34,788 nt of DNA from Phoronis ovalis. Taxonomy: Eukaryota; Phoronida; Phoronidae. The position numbers were made by a program, and so were the translations under genes. Below, one piece after another: positions 24,401 through 30,708 of the stretch (positions are counted from its first letter, which is position 1; every line of letters starts with the position of its first letter). Below the pieces are notes generated by a model. The model was not told where the DNA came from. It did not search any database and was given only the letters and a program-made list of their open reading frames with translations. The DNA lies in contig JAOXYB010061389.1 in the NCBI GenBank assembly GCA_028565635.1, positions 1 through 34,788 on the forward strand. The letters run 5' to 3'.

Positions 24401-25436
24401 CAGATCTGCTATACTGTAATTCAGACAATATTTCTTTTTTTGTAGACAAATAATACGTTTCCAGGAGATCTGGCCAAAAATGATTTTGAAAAAGAATCAG
24501 AGACTCCTGGATTATACTGCAATGAGAGAAGTCCAACAAACCTGCTCTCATCAATAGATGCTGCTTCTGTCCTCGATGATCTCGGCCCACAGAGATCATT
24601 CAATAAAATATCCAGATCCGATGCAATACTGGTGATTAGCTAAAACAATTTAAAAGTATAATTATAGAATATTACATTCTATATGAGGTGTATTAATGAC
24701 AAAAGTACAGAAATTATTCTCATGACACATACAAAAAATGCTTATAAGCTTATTATCAGTGAATTTGCAGTTTTTCTTGGGCTCATGTATCAAAAGGCAG
24801 CAGTGCTAGTTCTGATGGTCGAAAACTACCTTTCCCAGTGTCACACATTTTCTTTATCACAACTGGCTATGAATTCTTTTATCATCATCACAAATTTAAA
24901 GTTTTAATTTTTTCTCAAAAAACTGTAGTAGAAATTTTACTTGCTGTTTTACTAATTTTTTTACCAAGCATACCTATTTCCGAAATGACTTTACCAAAAA
25001 GAAAGCAGGTAATTTGTAATATCACGTGTCAAAAGGGATGTGGCAAAATATGGAAATAAAGAAAGGATTGTTGTTTACATTGATTAAAACAATTGGCTTA
25101 TACAATCAAATATGCTTTGATGTGGTTTGGTGGGGATGTCAGCTTTAAAAAACGATTATTGTAATCACTGCAGGGGCTCTTAATAACTGCTAATAAAACA
25201 AAGTATTGATATTTAAGAATTTAATATCAATTTTCAGATGTCATCAAATCAATCACTGTGGTATGTACCATGTCCTGCATGATAGGTTACTGTACAGTCA
25301 AGAGTTTTCAAAAATAGGAATATAATGACAGGTTGCTGATATTATTCCCCTATAGGTGGCTTACCTTTAAGTAGCAATTGGGTTTTCTGTCACCCATATC
25401 AGTGAGAGAGATATTTTCTTGAGACGTCATGATCAT
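1..25436 (-). CDS. spri: RIN/sprint-family Rab5 GEF gene (13 coding exons, 3' end outside window)
   Basis: Spliced gene on the minus strand. The joined exons (25436-25365, 24639-24542, 19603-18700, 17687-17526, 11665-11481, 9816-9725, 6734-4446, 3162-2891, 2392-2201, 1929-1798, 1531-1483, 1158-965, 621-423) give 1,613 codons plus one base, phase-consistent throughout. Domain order seen: Ser/acidic N-terminus (1-358), SH2 (about 380-475, FLVR-type motif FIVRKS with Arg417), long low-complexity linker (505-1267), RIN-homology plus VPS9 (about 1270-1547) and the start of an RA domain (about 1556-1613). This is the RIN1-3/Drosophila sprint architecture. Known for the family: VPS9 exchanges nucleotide on Rab5 GTPases at early endosomes, RA binds active Ras, and Drosophila Sprint acts in receptor tyrosine kinase endocytosis. 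The length is nearer Drosophila sprint than vertebrate RINs. Orthology to sprint is inferred, and the RA remainder, stop codon and 3'UTR lie beyond position 1. Confidence 0.93.
423..621 (-). CDS. spri: Exon 13: start of the Ras-association domain (RA incomplete)
   Basis: 199 bp, residues 1548-1613 plus one base. Reads TRLPAISDMQGFMRIVIPDE and then VRPNMTTKDVCKMIAHKLKI, ending DYSLYKVVAGEG. The strand-turn-strand start ('MRI..P....S...KTLPVRP..TT') followed by 'T..V..MIA.K..I..P.DY.L' is an RA ubiquitin-like fold, as at the C-terminus of RIN/sprint proteins. The last strands of the fold are missing and should lie in an exon left of position 1. Donor GAAG|GTAAGA, phase 1. Confidence 0.94.
622..964 (-). 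other. spri: Intron 12 (343 bp)
   Basis: Bounded by donor CAG|GTATAG and acceptor ACATTTCAG|ACACGA. AT-rich, nothing else seen. Confidence 0.7.
965..1158 (-). CDS. spri: Exon 12: VPS9 catalytic core
   Basis: 194 bp, residues 1483-1547. Together with the preceding exon it gives GADDFLPMFIHVIVQCG, then YMWGLLHPSLLTGEGGYYLT, then LSSAVHVLKNLQYL. The Asp pair (1482/1483) and the Tyr of GEGGYY (1522/1523) correspond to the conserved Asp and Tyr of VPS9 domains needed for Rab5 exchange (Rabex-5 Asp313 and Tyr354 by family knowledge). Both are present, so an active GEF is expected. Splice sites TTTCCAG|ATTTCT and CAACAG|GTATAG. Confidence 0.96.
1159..1482 (-). other. spri: Intron 11 (324 bp)
   Basis: Bounded by donor GATG|GTATG and acceptor CTTTCCAG|ATTTCT. 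AT-rich. Holds a 12 bp palindrome at 1404-1415 that recurs in intron 7. Confidence 0.7.
1483..1531 (-). CDS. spri: Exon 11: 49 bp microexon in VPS9
   Basis: Encodes VMPSTETESTISMGAD, residues 1467-1482, plus one base of the next codon. It leads into the GADDFLP motif completed by the next exon. Acceptor AACTGCAG|GTTATG, donor GATG|GTATG. Its length is not a multiple of three, so skipping it would shift the frame; it is required for an intact VPS9 domain. Confidence 0.92.
1798..1929 (-). CDS. spri: Exon 10: VPS9 domain, middle part
   Basis: 132 bp (44 codons), residues 1423-1466, phase 0 at both ends. Reads LGLTPPRGTSMEVIKHFLNK and then AYSPLKKLENLLGATSSIYN. This is the helical segment of RIN VPS9 domains ('I...L..M...YSPLKKL..LL.....IY'). 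Splice sites CTCTACAG|CTTGGA and AACAGT|GTAAGC. Confidence 0.95.
2201..2392 (-). CDS. spri: Exon 9: VPS9 domain, N-terminal part
   Basis: 192 bp (64 codons), residues 1359-1422, phase 0 at both ends. Reads LEADEFLNIDAIIEGALHKC, then VVRPLKNHIYQLFVREYRKN and HEGQNKTPDELGIR. 'EFLNID.IIE..LH' and 'RPL..HIY.LF' are conserved in RIN VPS9 modules. Splice sites GTTTTAG|CTGGAA and ATTAGG|GTAAGA. Confidence 0.96.
2393..2890 (-). other. spri: Intron 8 (498 bp)
   Basis: Bounded by donor GAG|GTACGA and acceptor GTTTTAG|CTGGAA. About 145 bp of it (2640-2785) is a dispersed repeat with a related copy in intron 2. Confidence 0.7.
2640..2785 (+). repeat. Dispersed repeat, copy A (intron 8)
   Basis: Related to 21080-21274 in the same orientation. 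Shared blocks include gtcagaatgca, aaatatacatttt, gaaattcaata, ttcaaatcag and gtttcttccc in the same order, with substitutions and a roughly 25 bp indel. Probably a decayed short interspersed or non-autonomous element. No terminal repeats or coding capacity seen, and strand is nominal. Confidence 0.75.
2891..3162 (-). CDS. spri: Exon 8: RIN-homology region before VPS9
   Basis: 272 bp, residues about 1268-1358. Reads FKLSSDTSTIFGSTVENFIQ, then SPHVVMRNVRQFMSGIKNYL, then LLHVIERERTE. The 'FGST.ENFI.CT.ES', 'HVVMRN.RQFMSG.KNYL' and 'VIERER' blocks are characteristic of the RIN-homology (RH) segment that packs against the VPS9 core. This is among the strongest family matches in the window. Donor GAG|GTACGA is acceptable, and the phase 0 end fits the next exon. 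Confidence 0.96.
3163..4445 (-). other. spri: Intron 7 (about 1.3 kb)
   Basis: Bounded by donor TTTTAT|GTAAGT and acceptor TTTAATTTCAG|CTGCTC. Contains a perfect 11 bp inverted repeat with a 6 nt loop at 3960-3987 (AAACATTTTTT and its complement) and a palindrome at 3326-3337. No coding potential seen. Confidence 0.65.
4446..6734 (-). CDS. spri: Exon 7: long disordered linker between SH2 and VPS9
   Basis: 2,289 bp single exon, residues about 505-1267. It opens EFWTSSLADLDQYLSQADPC, where EFWTSSL completes the conserved post-SH2 motif. The remainder is Ser/Thr/Asn/Pro-rich and low complexity, with no folded domain. Visible short motifs: basic-directed sites RRANTVGG (Thr789), QRARSAP (Ser850, fitting a 14-3-3 mode-1-like RxxSxP) and RKSNTF (Thr1011); two YDNV motifs (Tyr978, Tyr1083), which fit the pYxN pattern bound by Grb2-type SH2 domains; and Pro-rich ETPPPSPG and SPFAPPSPYAPSQASP, candidate SH3 ligands. 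Family members carry Pro-rich SH3-binding segments in this region. Ends CCACTTTTAT|GTAAGT in phase 1. All modification and partner calls are inference. Confidence 0.94.
6735..9724 (-). other. spri: Intron 6 (about 3.0 kb)
   Basis: Bounded by donor TTCAG|GTATG and acceptor GTCTTTTCAG|AGTTTT. Mostly AT-rich. A less AT-rich patch lies at about 9430-9660, next to exon 6, with no open frame of note. No other feature recognised. Confidence 0.65.
9725..9816 (-). CDS. spri: Exon 6: end of SH2 region and post-SH2 segment
   Basis: 92 bp, residues 474-504, completed across both junctions to read VDELPCRLVLPPVVMNAKTH and then SLALLGSEFW. In RIN/sprint proteins the SH2 domain is followed by a short 'LP..L.LP..(L/V)..A' segment and then an 'LG..FW.SSL' motif; both appear here, which fixes frame and splice choice. 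Donor TTCAG|GTATG, acceptor TTTTTAG|TGATGA. Confidence 0.92.
9817..11480 (-). other. spri: Intron 5 (about 1.7 kb)
   Basis: Bounded by donor GT|GTAAGT and acceptor GTTTTTAG|TGATGA. AT-rich; a 70-codon minus-strand open frame near 10637-10849 has no recognisable features. Nothing else seen. Confidence 0.65.
11481..11665 (-). CDS. spri: Exon 5: SH2 core with FLVR-type motif
   Basis: 185 bp, residues 413-474. It begins HFIVRKSSHGAMALSLRV, the SH2 beta-B strand in which Arg417 is the expected phosphotyrosine-binding arginine. It continues with HYLIEDVEDGLVRLDGSS and FPYLPLLIAHYCQYV, matching the C-terminal SH2 strands and helix. Acceptor TCTTTTCAG|CATTTT and donor AATATGT|GTAAGT are strong. The key arginine is intact, so phosphotyrosine binding is plausible. 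The specificity residues cannot be read with confidence. Confidence 0.95.
14876..15129. repeat. 77 bp exact direct duplication flanking the gap
   Basis: Positions 14876-14952 and 15053-15129 are identical base for base (offset 177), starting atcctttttacag and ending agaacagca. The 5' copy stops at the first N and the 3' copy begins right after the last N. This is the pattern of unmerged overlapping contig ends, not of a biological repeat. Confidence 0.93.
14953..15052. other. Assembly gap, exactly 100 N
   Basis: A run of 100 N, the usual placeholder for a gap of unknown size. The 77 bp ending at 14952 recur exactly at 15053-15129, right after the Ns. The gap therefore probably joins two contig ends that overlap rather than hiding missing sequence. 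Confidence 0.97.
16115..16130. repeat. (TC)8 microsatellite
   Basis: Eight uninterrupted TC dinucleotides within intron 4. Likely length-polymorphic; no function implied. Confidence 0.85.
17526..17687 (-). CDS. spri: Exon 4: first half of the SH2 domain
   Basis: 162 bp, phase 0 at both ends, residues 359-412. After a charged lead-in (SQARKQHIEQEPEHM) the helix-like AIDMLERLIKSRPIWYLPNV matches the RIN/sprint SH2 opening, in which a conserved 'ERL..(S/T)RPVW' segment starts the domain. The exon ends LYLENKEAG immediately before the FLVR-type motif in the next exon. Splice sites are TTTTAG|AGTCAA and GCAGGG|GTAGGT. Confidence 0.93.
17688..18699 (-). other. spri: Intron 3 (about 1.0 kb)
   Basis: Bounded by donor AAG|GTAGGT and acceptor GCTGTTTTAG|AGTCAA. 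A slightly GC-richer open patch at about 18430-18605 has an acceptor-like TCCATTGCAG, but in the phase needed it hits a stop, so it is not included as an exon. Otherwise featureless and AT-rich. Confidence 0.65.
18700..19603 (-). CDS. spri: Exon 3: Ser/acidic low-complexity N-terminal region
   Basis: 904 bp, acceptor TATCTTACAG|TGATTT, donor TCGAAG|GTAGGT, encoding residues about 57-358. It starts DLEQYLYGVDSDSC and continues with Ser, Asp, Glu, Asn and Lys-rich sequence without hydrophobic core segments, so it is probably disordered. It ends VAGLTKQIFQRSK, a basic-amphipathic stretch just before the SH2-bearing exon. No catalytic or known binding domain is visible. Inclusion is supported by an open frame of over 300 codons that joins in phase 0 to the SH2 exon. 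The DLEQYL start resembles ADLDQYL near the start of exon 7. Confidence 0.85.
19604..24541 (-). other. spri: Intron 2 (about 4.9 kb)
   Basis: Long AT-rich intron. It contains a dispersed repeat copy at 21080-21274. The longest open frame inside, 116 codons at 23161-23511 on the minus strand, is Leu/Phe/Cys-rich, has no known motif and is probably chance. The exon phases on both sides agree without any further exon, so no missing coding exon is required. Confidence 0.65.
21080..21274 (+). repeat. Dispersed repeat, copy B (intron 2)
   Basis: Partner of 2640-2785 with the same ordered blocks. It carries about 25 extra bases before the ttcaaatcag block. Similarity fades beyond gtttcttccc at the 3' end; the 5' edge is unclear and may reach a ggtaag block at about 21048. 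Element family not recognised. Confidence 0.75.
24542..24639 (-). CDS. spri: Exon 2: N-terminal segment
   Basis: 98 bp starting after TTGTTTTAG and reading LITSIASDLDILLNDLCG... to ...EAASIDES, ending CAG|GTTTGT in phase 2. This phase fits the next exon, giving the junction residues SIDES-S-DLEQYL. The open frame runs on to about 24422. A second, weaker in-phase donor (GCA|GTATAA, exon edge 24518) would add 8 residues, so the 3' edge is the least certain in the model. The segment is short, hydrophobic-acidic and has no recognised domain; it may form a helix (inference). Confidence 0.68.
24640..25364 (-). other. spri: Intron 1 (725 bp)
   Basis: Bounded by donor AAG|GTAAGC and acceptor TTGTTTTAG|CTAATC, phase 0. 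The sequence is AT-rich. Small open frames on the opposite strand (24683-25059) encode no recognisable protein. Nothing else seen. Confidence 0.7.
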
Positions 25437-25468
25437 GGGTTATTCATTATATTGCCATTTATAATAAT
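25365..25468 (-). CDS. spri: Exon 1: 5'UTR tail plus start codon (CDS 25436-25365)
   Basis: A pyrimidine-rich acceptor ending TTTTTTTCAG precedes position 25468. The exon holds about 32 nt of leader and then 24 codons beginning MIMTSQENISLTDMGDRK, and it ends at a strong AAG|GTAAGC donor in phase 0. The first ATG is at 25436; a second in-frame ATG two codons later (25430) is an alternative start. An in-frame TAA at 25442-25440 lies just upstream within the exon, so the frame cannot extend further 5'. The acceptor implies at least one non-coding exon upstream. No domain is encoded. Confidence is good because the phase joins the next exon cleanly, though this N-terminus has no recognisable family motif. 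Confidence 0.75.
25433..25458 (-). promoter_or_regulatory. Two overlapping micro-uORFs before the start codon
   Basis: On the minus strand, 25458-25447 reads ATG GCA ATA TAA (MAI stop). Its stop shares a base with the ATG of a second uORF at 25447-25433 (MNNP stop). The TGA of the second uORF overlaps the main ATG at 25436. The main start is therefore reached through two overlapping stop-start junctions. This is directly visible provided the exon 1 acceptor is real and the leader is transcribed. An effect on translation through reinitiation is inference. Confidence 0.5.
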
Positions 25469-26008
25469 CTGAAAAAAATAATGAATAAATCTAATTTGGT
25501 CGATGACGATCCCGCCTTTTCTGATATCACTTTTAACACAAAATCATGTGTTCAGGAAATCACATCAAAAGCAATTCCCAATACATTAAAAAAATAAAGA
25601 AAATATACTAAAAAATCCTGTATAAGACTCCAAACTTACTCTTTCAATGTGGAAAATTATAGCAAACAGATTTCACAAGATGGCCATAACCTACATAGAC
25701 AATTTTTCATGTCTTATCATTTACACCCGAGTATCCAATTATAACATCAAATCCCTTCATGCATATTTTCAATTGAATATACCATTAAGACGCTTTAGTC
25801 TATTCACAGCCGTTGTAATAGTGCATTACACCAAGGACGTTTGATTAGTGAAAGCCCACTGCAGACAGATAGCAAAAATGTCAATAAATATCTATAAATA
25901 TAGTTCATACCTGATTAAGTAGCAGGTGTAATGCGTACTACATACTATACAGCATAAAAGAAAATTGAACAATAATAAAACCTCTAAAAATTTGATAAAG
26001 CCGTTGAG

Positions 26009-26024
26009 TATATATATATATATA
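26009..26024. repeat. (TA)8 microsatellite
   Basis: Eight uninterrupted TA dinucleotides in the upstream region; no function implied. Confidence 0.85.
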
Positions 26025-29000
26025 ACCAGTTTTAAGAGATACAGCAAGCGATGTACTAAATACAGCACCTGTAGCTATATCTCATTTCATCATATGCCTA
26101 GCAAACATGTCATGGGTCAGAGGCTATTAAAAAAGAACTCTTCTACCTATTTGTAGGTCACTTTTCTGTCGCACCTTATTTTTTTTTCTCGTAACAATTA
26201 GTGTATACCACAAAAATGTAAAACAGAGACATATTGGAAAAATAGTGTTGTGTAAATTTCTCCTCTTTTCAGTCATCCTTAATAAACAATTTTACATAAG
26301 AATAATGTATATATTCACAAATCTGTTCTAAAAAATAAAATGTTGGAATGTTGCGAAAGATAAAAGTATATATTTAACTTAGAAAAGTCAAGTGTTATGC
26401 AAACGTGTGCCATTTTATGTCATATTGTTAAATACAGGATAAAGGATTGGTCCACTACTAGGTACAAACAAACAAAAAAATATTTGACTCAAAGCATACA
26501 GGTAATTTCCCAAATGTGTACACCCACCTCCTTAAAGAATTTGGCATAACCCAAAAAGATACTGCAAGAAATGAAGACCATAATATTTGTAACCAGTTAA
26601 ATACAAGAAATAATTTTGGTTTAAAAATACCAACTGCCAATTTCTTAGTATAACCTTCAGTGCAGTACTGTGCTACCTGGTAATTTTATCTCTATTAGTT
26701 CATGAACCTCTAACCATTTGATCAATGTTTTTTTTCCAGAAAATAATTTAATTATCATTATTTAAATGTAATTATAATAGCACTCACCTAAGTCAATTAT
26801 TTCAATTTCCTTTTCAATCACCTAATAAAATTATAAATCCAGAGACAAAACTCAGTTTAATTCGTTTTGACACATTTGAAATCCACAGTTATTTTTTTGC
26901 AAAAATCAGCAATTTCTAATAATCAGATAAGCCAAAAAATGGAAATTATACTTTTCATGCTAGTCATACCCCTTAGCGGTGATAAAGTACAGCCTGTACT
27001 TGTAATACTTCTTTTGAAATCGTATAATGACAGAGATTCCAAGGACAGATATATTGATTGACATCAGTGCACTTTATCTTTTTGTTTGAACAGACAGTCG
27101 GAATGTTCAATAAAACATGTCAAGCATGAACATGAATAGAACTGTTTAGTTCAAAGTTTCCTTGGGGGAGAATTTTCCATTACAGACCTGCAAATGCAGA
27201 AACATATGATCGATCTTTTTTTAACTTTATTCATAAATCCTTGCTCCAACATACAAAACTACAAAGGTTAGGCTTTCCCTCAAAATATTTGATGACTTTG
27301 CATATACTGTACCTGTTAAGTTGGCAGAATTTCGAATATTGAAGAGTTTCAGACAATTTACTATTAAAAGCATAGGCTGAAAATGAGCTAAAAGGCAGTA
27401 ATCTCCCACTTACAACAGGACTCTTAACATCTATGTATTTAATACTTAGTCACCTACAGAGCCCTCAATACTATTAATCATAATCATAACAATGGGACAA
27501 ATTAGTATCAAAACATGATTTATCAATCATTGTAGGTAATGTATAGATAACAACTGGTTATAACACTCAACACTGAGTCAATGCTCTGATTTACACACAT
27601 AGTGGTAAGAAGTGTCTGGGCTAAAAAAATTGATTCTAACTATAAAAGTATACAAATTTTGATTAGACAATGGAAAAAAACATAGAAGTAGACATTTTTA
27701 GAAAGATAACAACTTGATATGACAGAAAATATCACATTTTCATAATCTTCAAGTTTATAACACATTTTTAATTTATTTTGTTCTACTTGCATTTAGCTAT
27801 TTATTTAACACGAGGTTCACCTGAAAATCATAGGTAAAAACAAAGCAAAAATTTTCAGTATTTCATCAGAATTATAGTGCTACTAGCTAAGAAGCATTCT
27901 CGAAAACAATAGCAGATGTGGAACCTATGAGCCAGCATGCTTACACAATCTGTAAACAGCAAGATGATTTTGGCAGAAGGCAATAAAGCTGGATCAACAA
28001 TGCATAAGACAGGCAACCATGATCAAATTGCATGGAAGCTGAGAGTAACGGTGACCCGCTGCTGTCACTCAACTTCCTGATGATACATCTAGTTATACAT
28101 AAATTTCTTTTCATGTTTTTTATTACTGAGCACTAGTTCATAAATCTAATTTTACATTTTTTTTGTAATATTTGGTAACAACTGAAGTACCTGTTTAGTG
28201 ATCTCCTTGACATATATATTGTTAAAGATTCTTTGACCAGAACAAATTAAATTATTATACTGGCCTCACATTTTTTATTTACCAAATCATAATATGCTGG
28301 TGCTGCTCTATTTGTCATACAACAGTGGCATGCCTCATGTTAGACTGGACTCAATCTGAATAAAGTTTGTTATCTTTGTACTTTTTTCATTTAACTGACA
28401 TTTCTACTCAAATTGCCTAATTAAAAGTGATTATAACATATATTTAGTCCTATTTAAATAGTGATAGTTTTGATCCTCAGATTTTATATATTTCAATTTT
28501 CGTTACTAAAACTGATTAATTTATTGATAGTACAATTATAAACGAATAACTGAGTGAAATTGTCATCTAGCAATATTTTACATCGTCATATAATTAGTCC
28601 TTTTTTGTAGCCTGCAGTTAGGCTAGCCTCATGTATACTGTACATAGTCCACATTTTTATGTTCAGATTCACCGATACCTACGAGAACGCCCATATATTA
28701 TCACTTTGTTATTTGCTGAAAAATTAGAAAGGTGTGACATTATTCATCAAAATTGGATCTCTTCTGATGCCTATAGTTACTAGAGCAGGTTAAAAACAAG
28801 ATCATCTAATATATCTATTATGCGGTACCTCAGCTTGTCCATAAAAATTTCAGAATGTCTTTAACAAAGTCAAGGATCATAAACTATGAGCTAAATAATA
28901 CATCTTTATCAAAAATCACCTGTATGGAAACTAGGACTTGATATCTAAAAATCTTAGTTAATGATACGGAACTGAATTAAATTTGAAATTAATTCAGACA

Positions 29001-30260
29001 TGTTCAAGTGTACTAATTCATACCCACTCTTCTATATATACCTAAACCATTATGATACAAGAGTGTCCAAGTAGGTTCAGAATATAATTAAATTTTAAAA
29101 CAGTAGTTCATAAATTATACAGACCTGAGTTGTAATCTTGACCTATCATACAAATAACTTCATCTTATTAGGATGTTCTTTTATTCAAATGCAAGCCTGT
29201 CCCTATTGTACCTAATATAATTTATTACCACTTTTTTCGTAAAGTAACTAAATATTATCCATGCTTACCAAAACAAACCTATACACAATTTATATATTGC
29301 CTCAGGTTTCCTTTATTATGTCACACACATGAACGAACAAAAAGATGTTTTGTCCAATGGCTGTGAAGGCGTTAAGGATAGTCGCTCAACTGAAATGTAT
29401 TTGTCTCACTTTGATTCTTATCATAATAATACAAAAATCTATATCATGCTTTCTTTTTATTTTTTATTAGAGCTATGATGTCATATTAGCAAAGATAAAA
29501 AGTTTTGACGTAGTCAATTCTAAATAATGTATATGAAACCCAAAACAATAAATTCACATGTGCTAAATGACGAGTTTTACAAGTAAAGTTCGGGATCCAC
29601 TGTTAAACTTTTACTAGTAACATTGTATAAAATTTCAAAATCCCTAAACATTTCTTAAAGAAAAACTATCTACTGATTTCTGAATTCTTACAAAATGAGA
29701 TTAAGAATGTAAGATTGTACTTTATACCTGGACTTCATACTTTACTCCTCAAACTATACTTACCTGTCTTTTCACTATATTTATTGGCATTTCCTAATTA
29801 GACTAACTTGAGCATACATTTTTACAATAACAACATTTACAGACAGACTAAAGCAGCAGTTAACAGCCACTTTTAGATCAAAATTCACTCACTTAAAACT
29901 CGACAATCTTTATTATAAATGTTAACTAGATTGTTTGGGTCCTAAAGTTCTCCTTGTGTTGTCAGGAATTATTGTGTGTGGAATAAATACCTGTTGACCT
30001 TAAGTGGCCTCTTAATTGACTAGTTCCAGACTGTATTATACTCTCCAGACATGTCATGTTAGTATACAAATACAAGTTACAAGTAAATTGTGTATTTAAT
30101 GGACATTAAATAGCCTGAATGGATTCAGTAAAAAATTAACAACATTAAGGTAGAGATTAATAAATGACTGTGCTACTTATCCCAAATAGTAATTTAATAA
30201 GATGAAACAGTACTTCTATAAAATAGTGCTCTGAGCAAAATCAGAACTAGGTGCTCCAGT

Positions 30261-30708
30261 TCTGAATATGGAACACATTTAATAGGTAGATTGACATTGT
30301 AAAATTACTGATAATGTAATGCACTTGATTTACTCCACAATTTAATAGTTTCTGTTTTGTCTGGTATCATTTAACAGTATGGCTATTATTTTCATATGTA
30401 TGTCATAAAAACTTATTTATTTCATATTTTTAGAAAGGGAAATGTCCACTCCAGACAGTAAGAAAAATGAATACATATTCCAAAAACAATAGGTAGCACT
30501 GAACTTGCAATATGCAGTGACAGAATGCAAGCCACTCAAGGGTGTCTGAATATGGAACATTTTTTAATGGGTTGATTGGCAATGATACAAATGTTAATAG
30601 TGCACTGTACTTGATTTACGCCAATTCACTACGGTTTTGTTTTGTCTGTTCATATAATGATCTGACAGCAAACTAATAGCCATATTTAGATAATTATGTA
30701 AAAACTTA
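30261..30708. repeat. Diverged tandem duplication (two units of about 150-160 bp)
   Basis: 30261-30416 and 30545-30708 share ordered blocks: tctgaatatggaaca, gcac(tg)tacttgatttac, ttctgttttgtctg-like, a tagccat/ggctat block and aaaaactta. Spacing is about 285 bp, so similarity may extend weakly into the sequence before each unit. Direct orientation, with many substitutions. Either an old tandem duplication or two insertions of one element. Confidence 0.7.
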
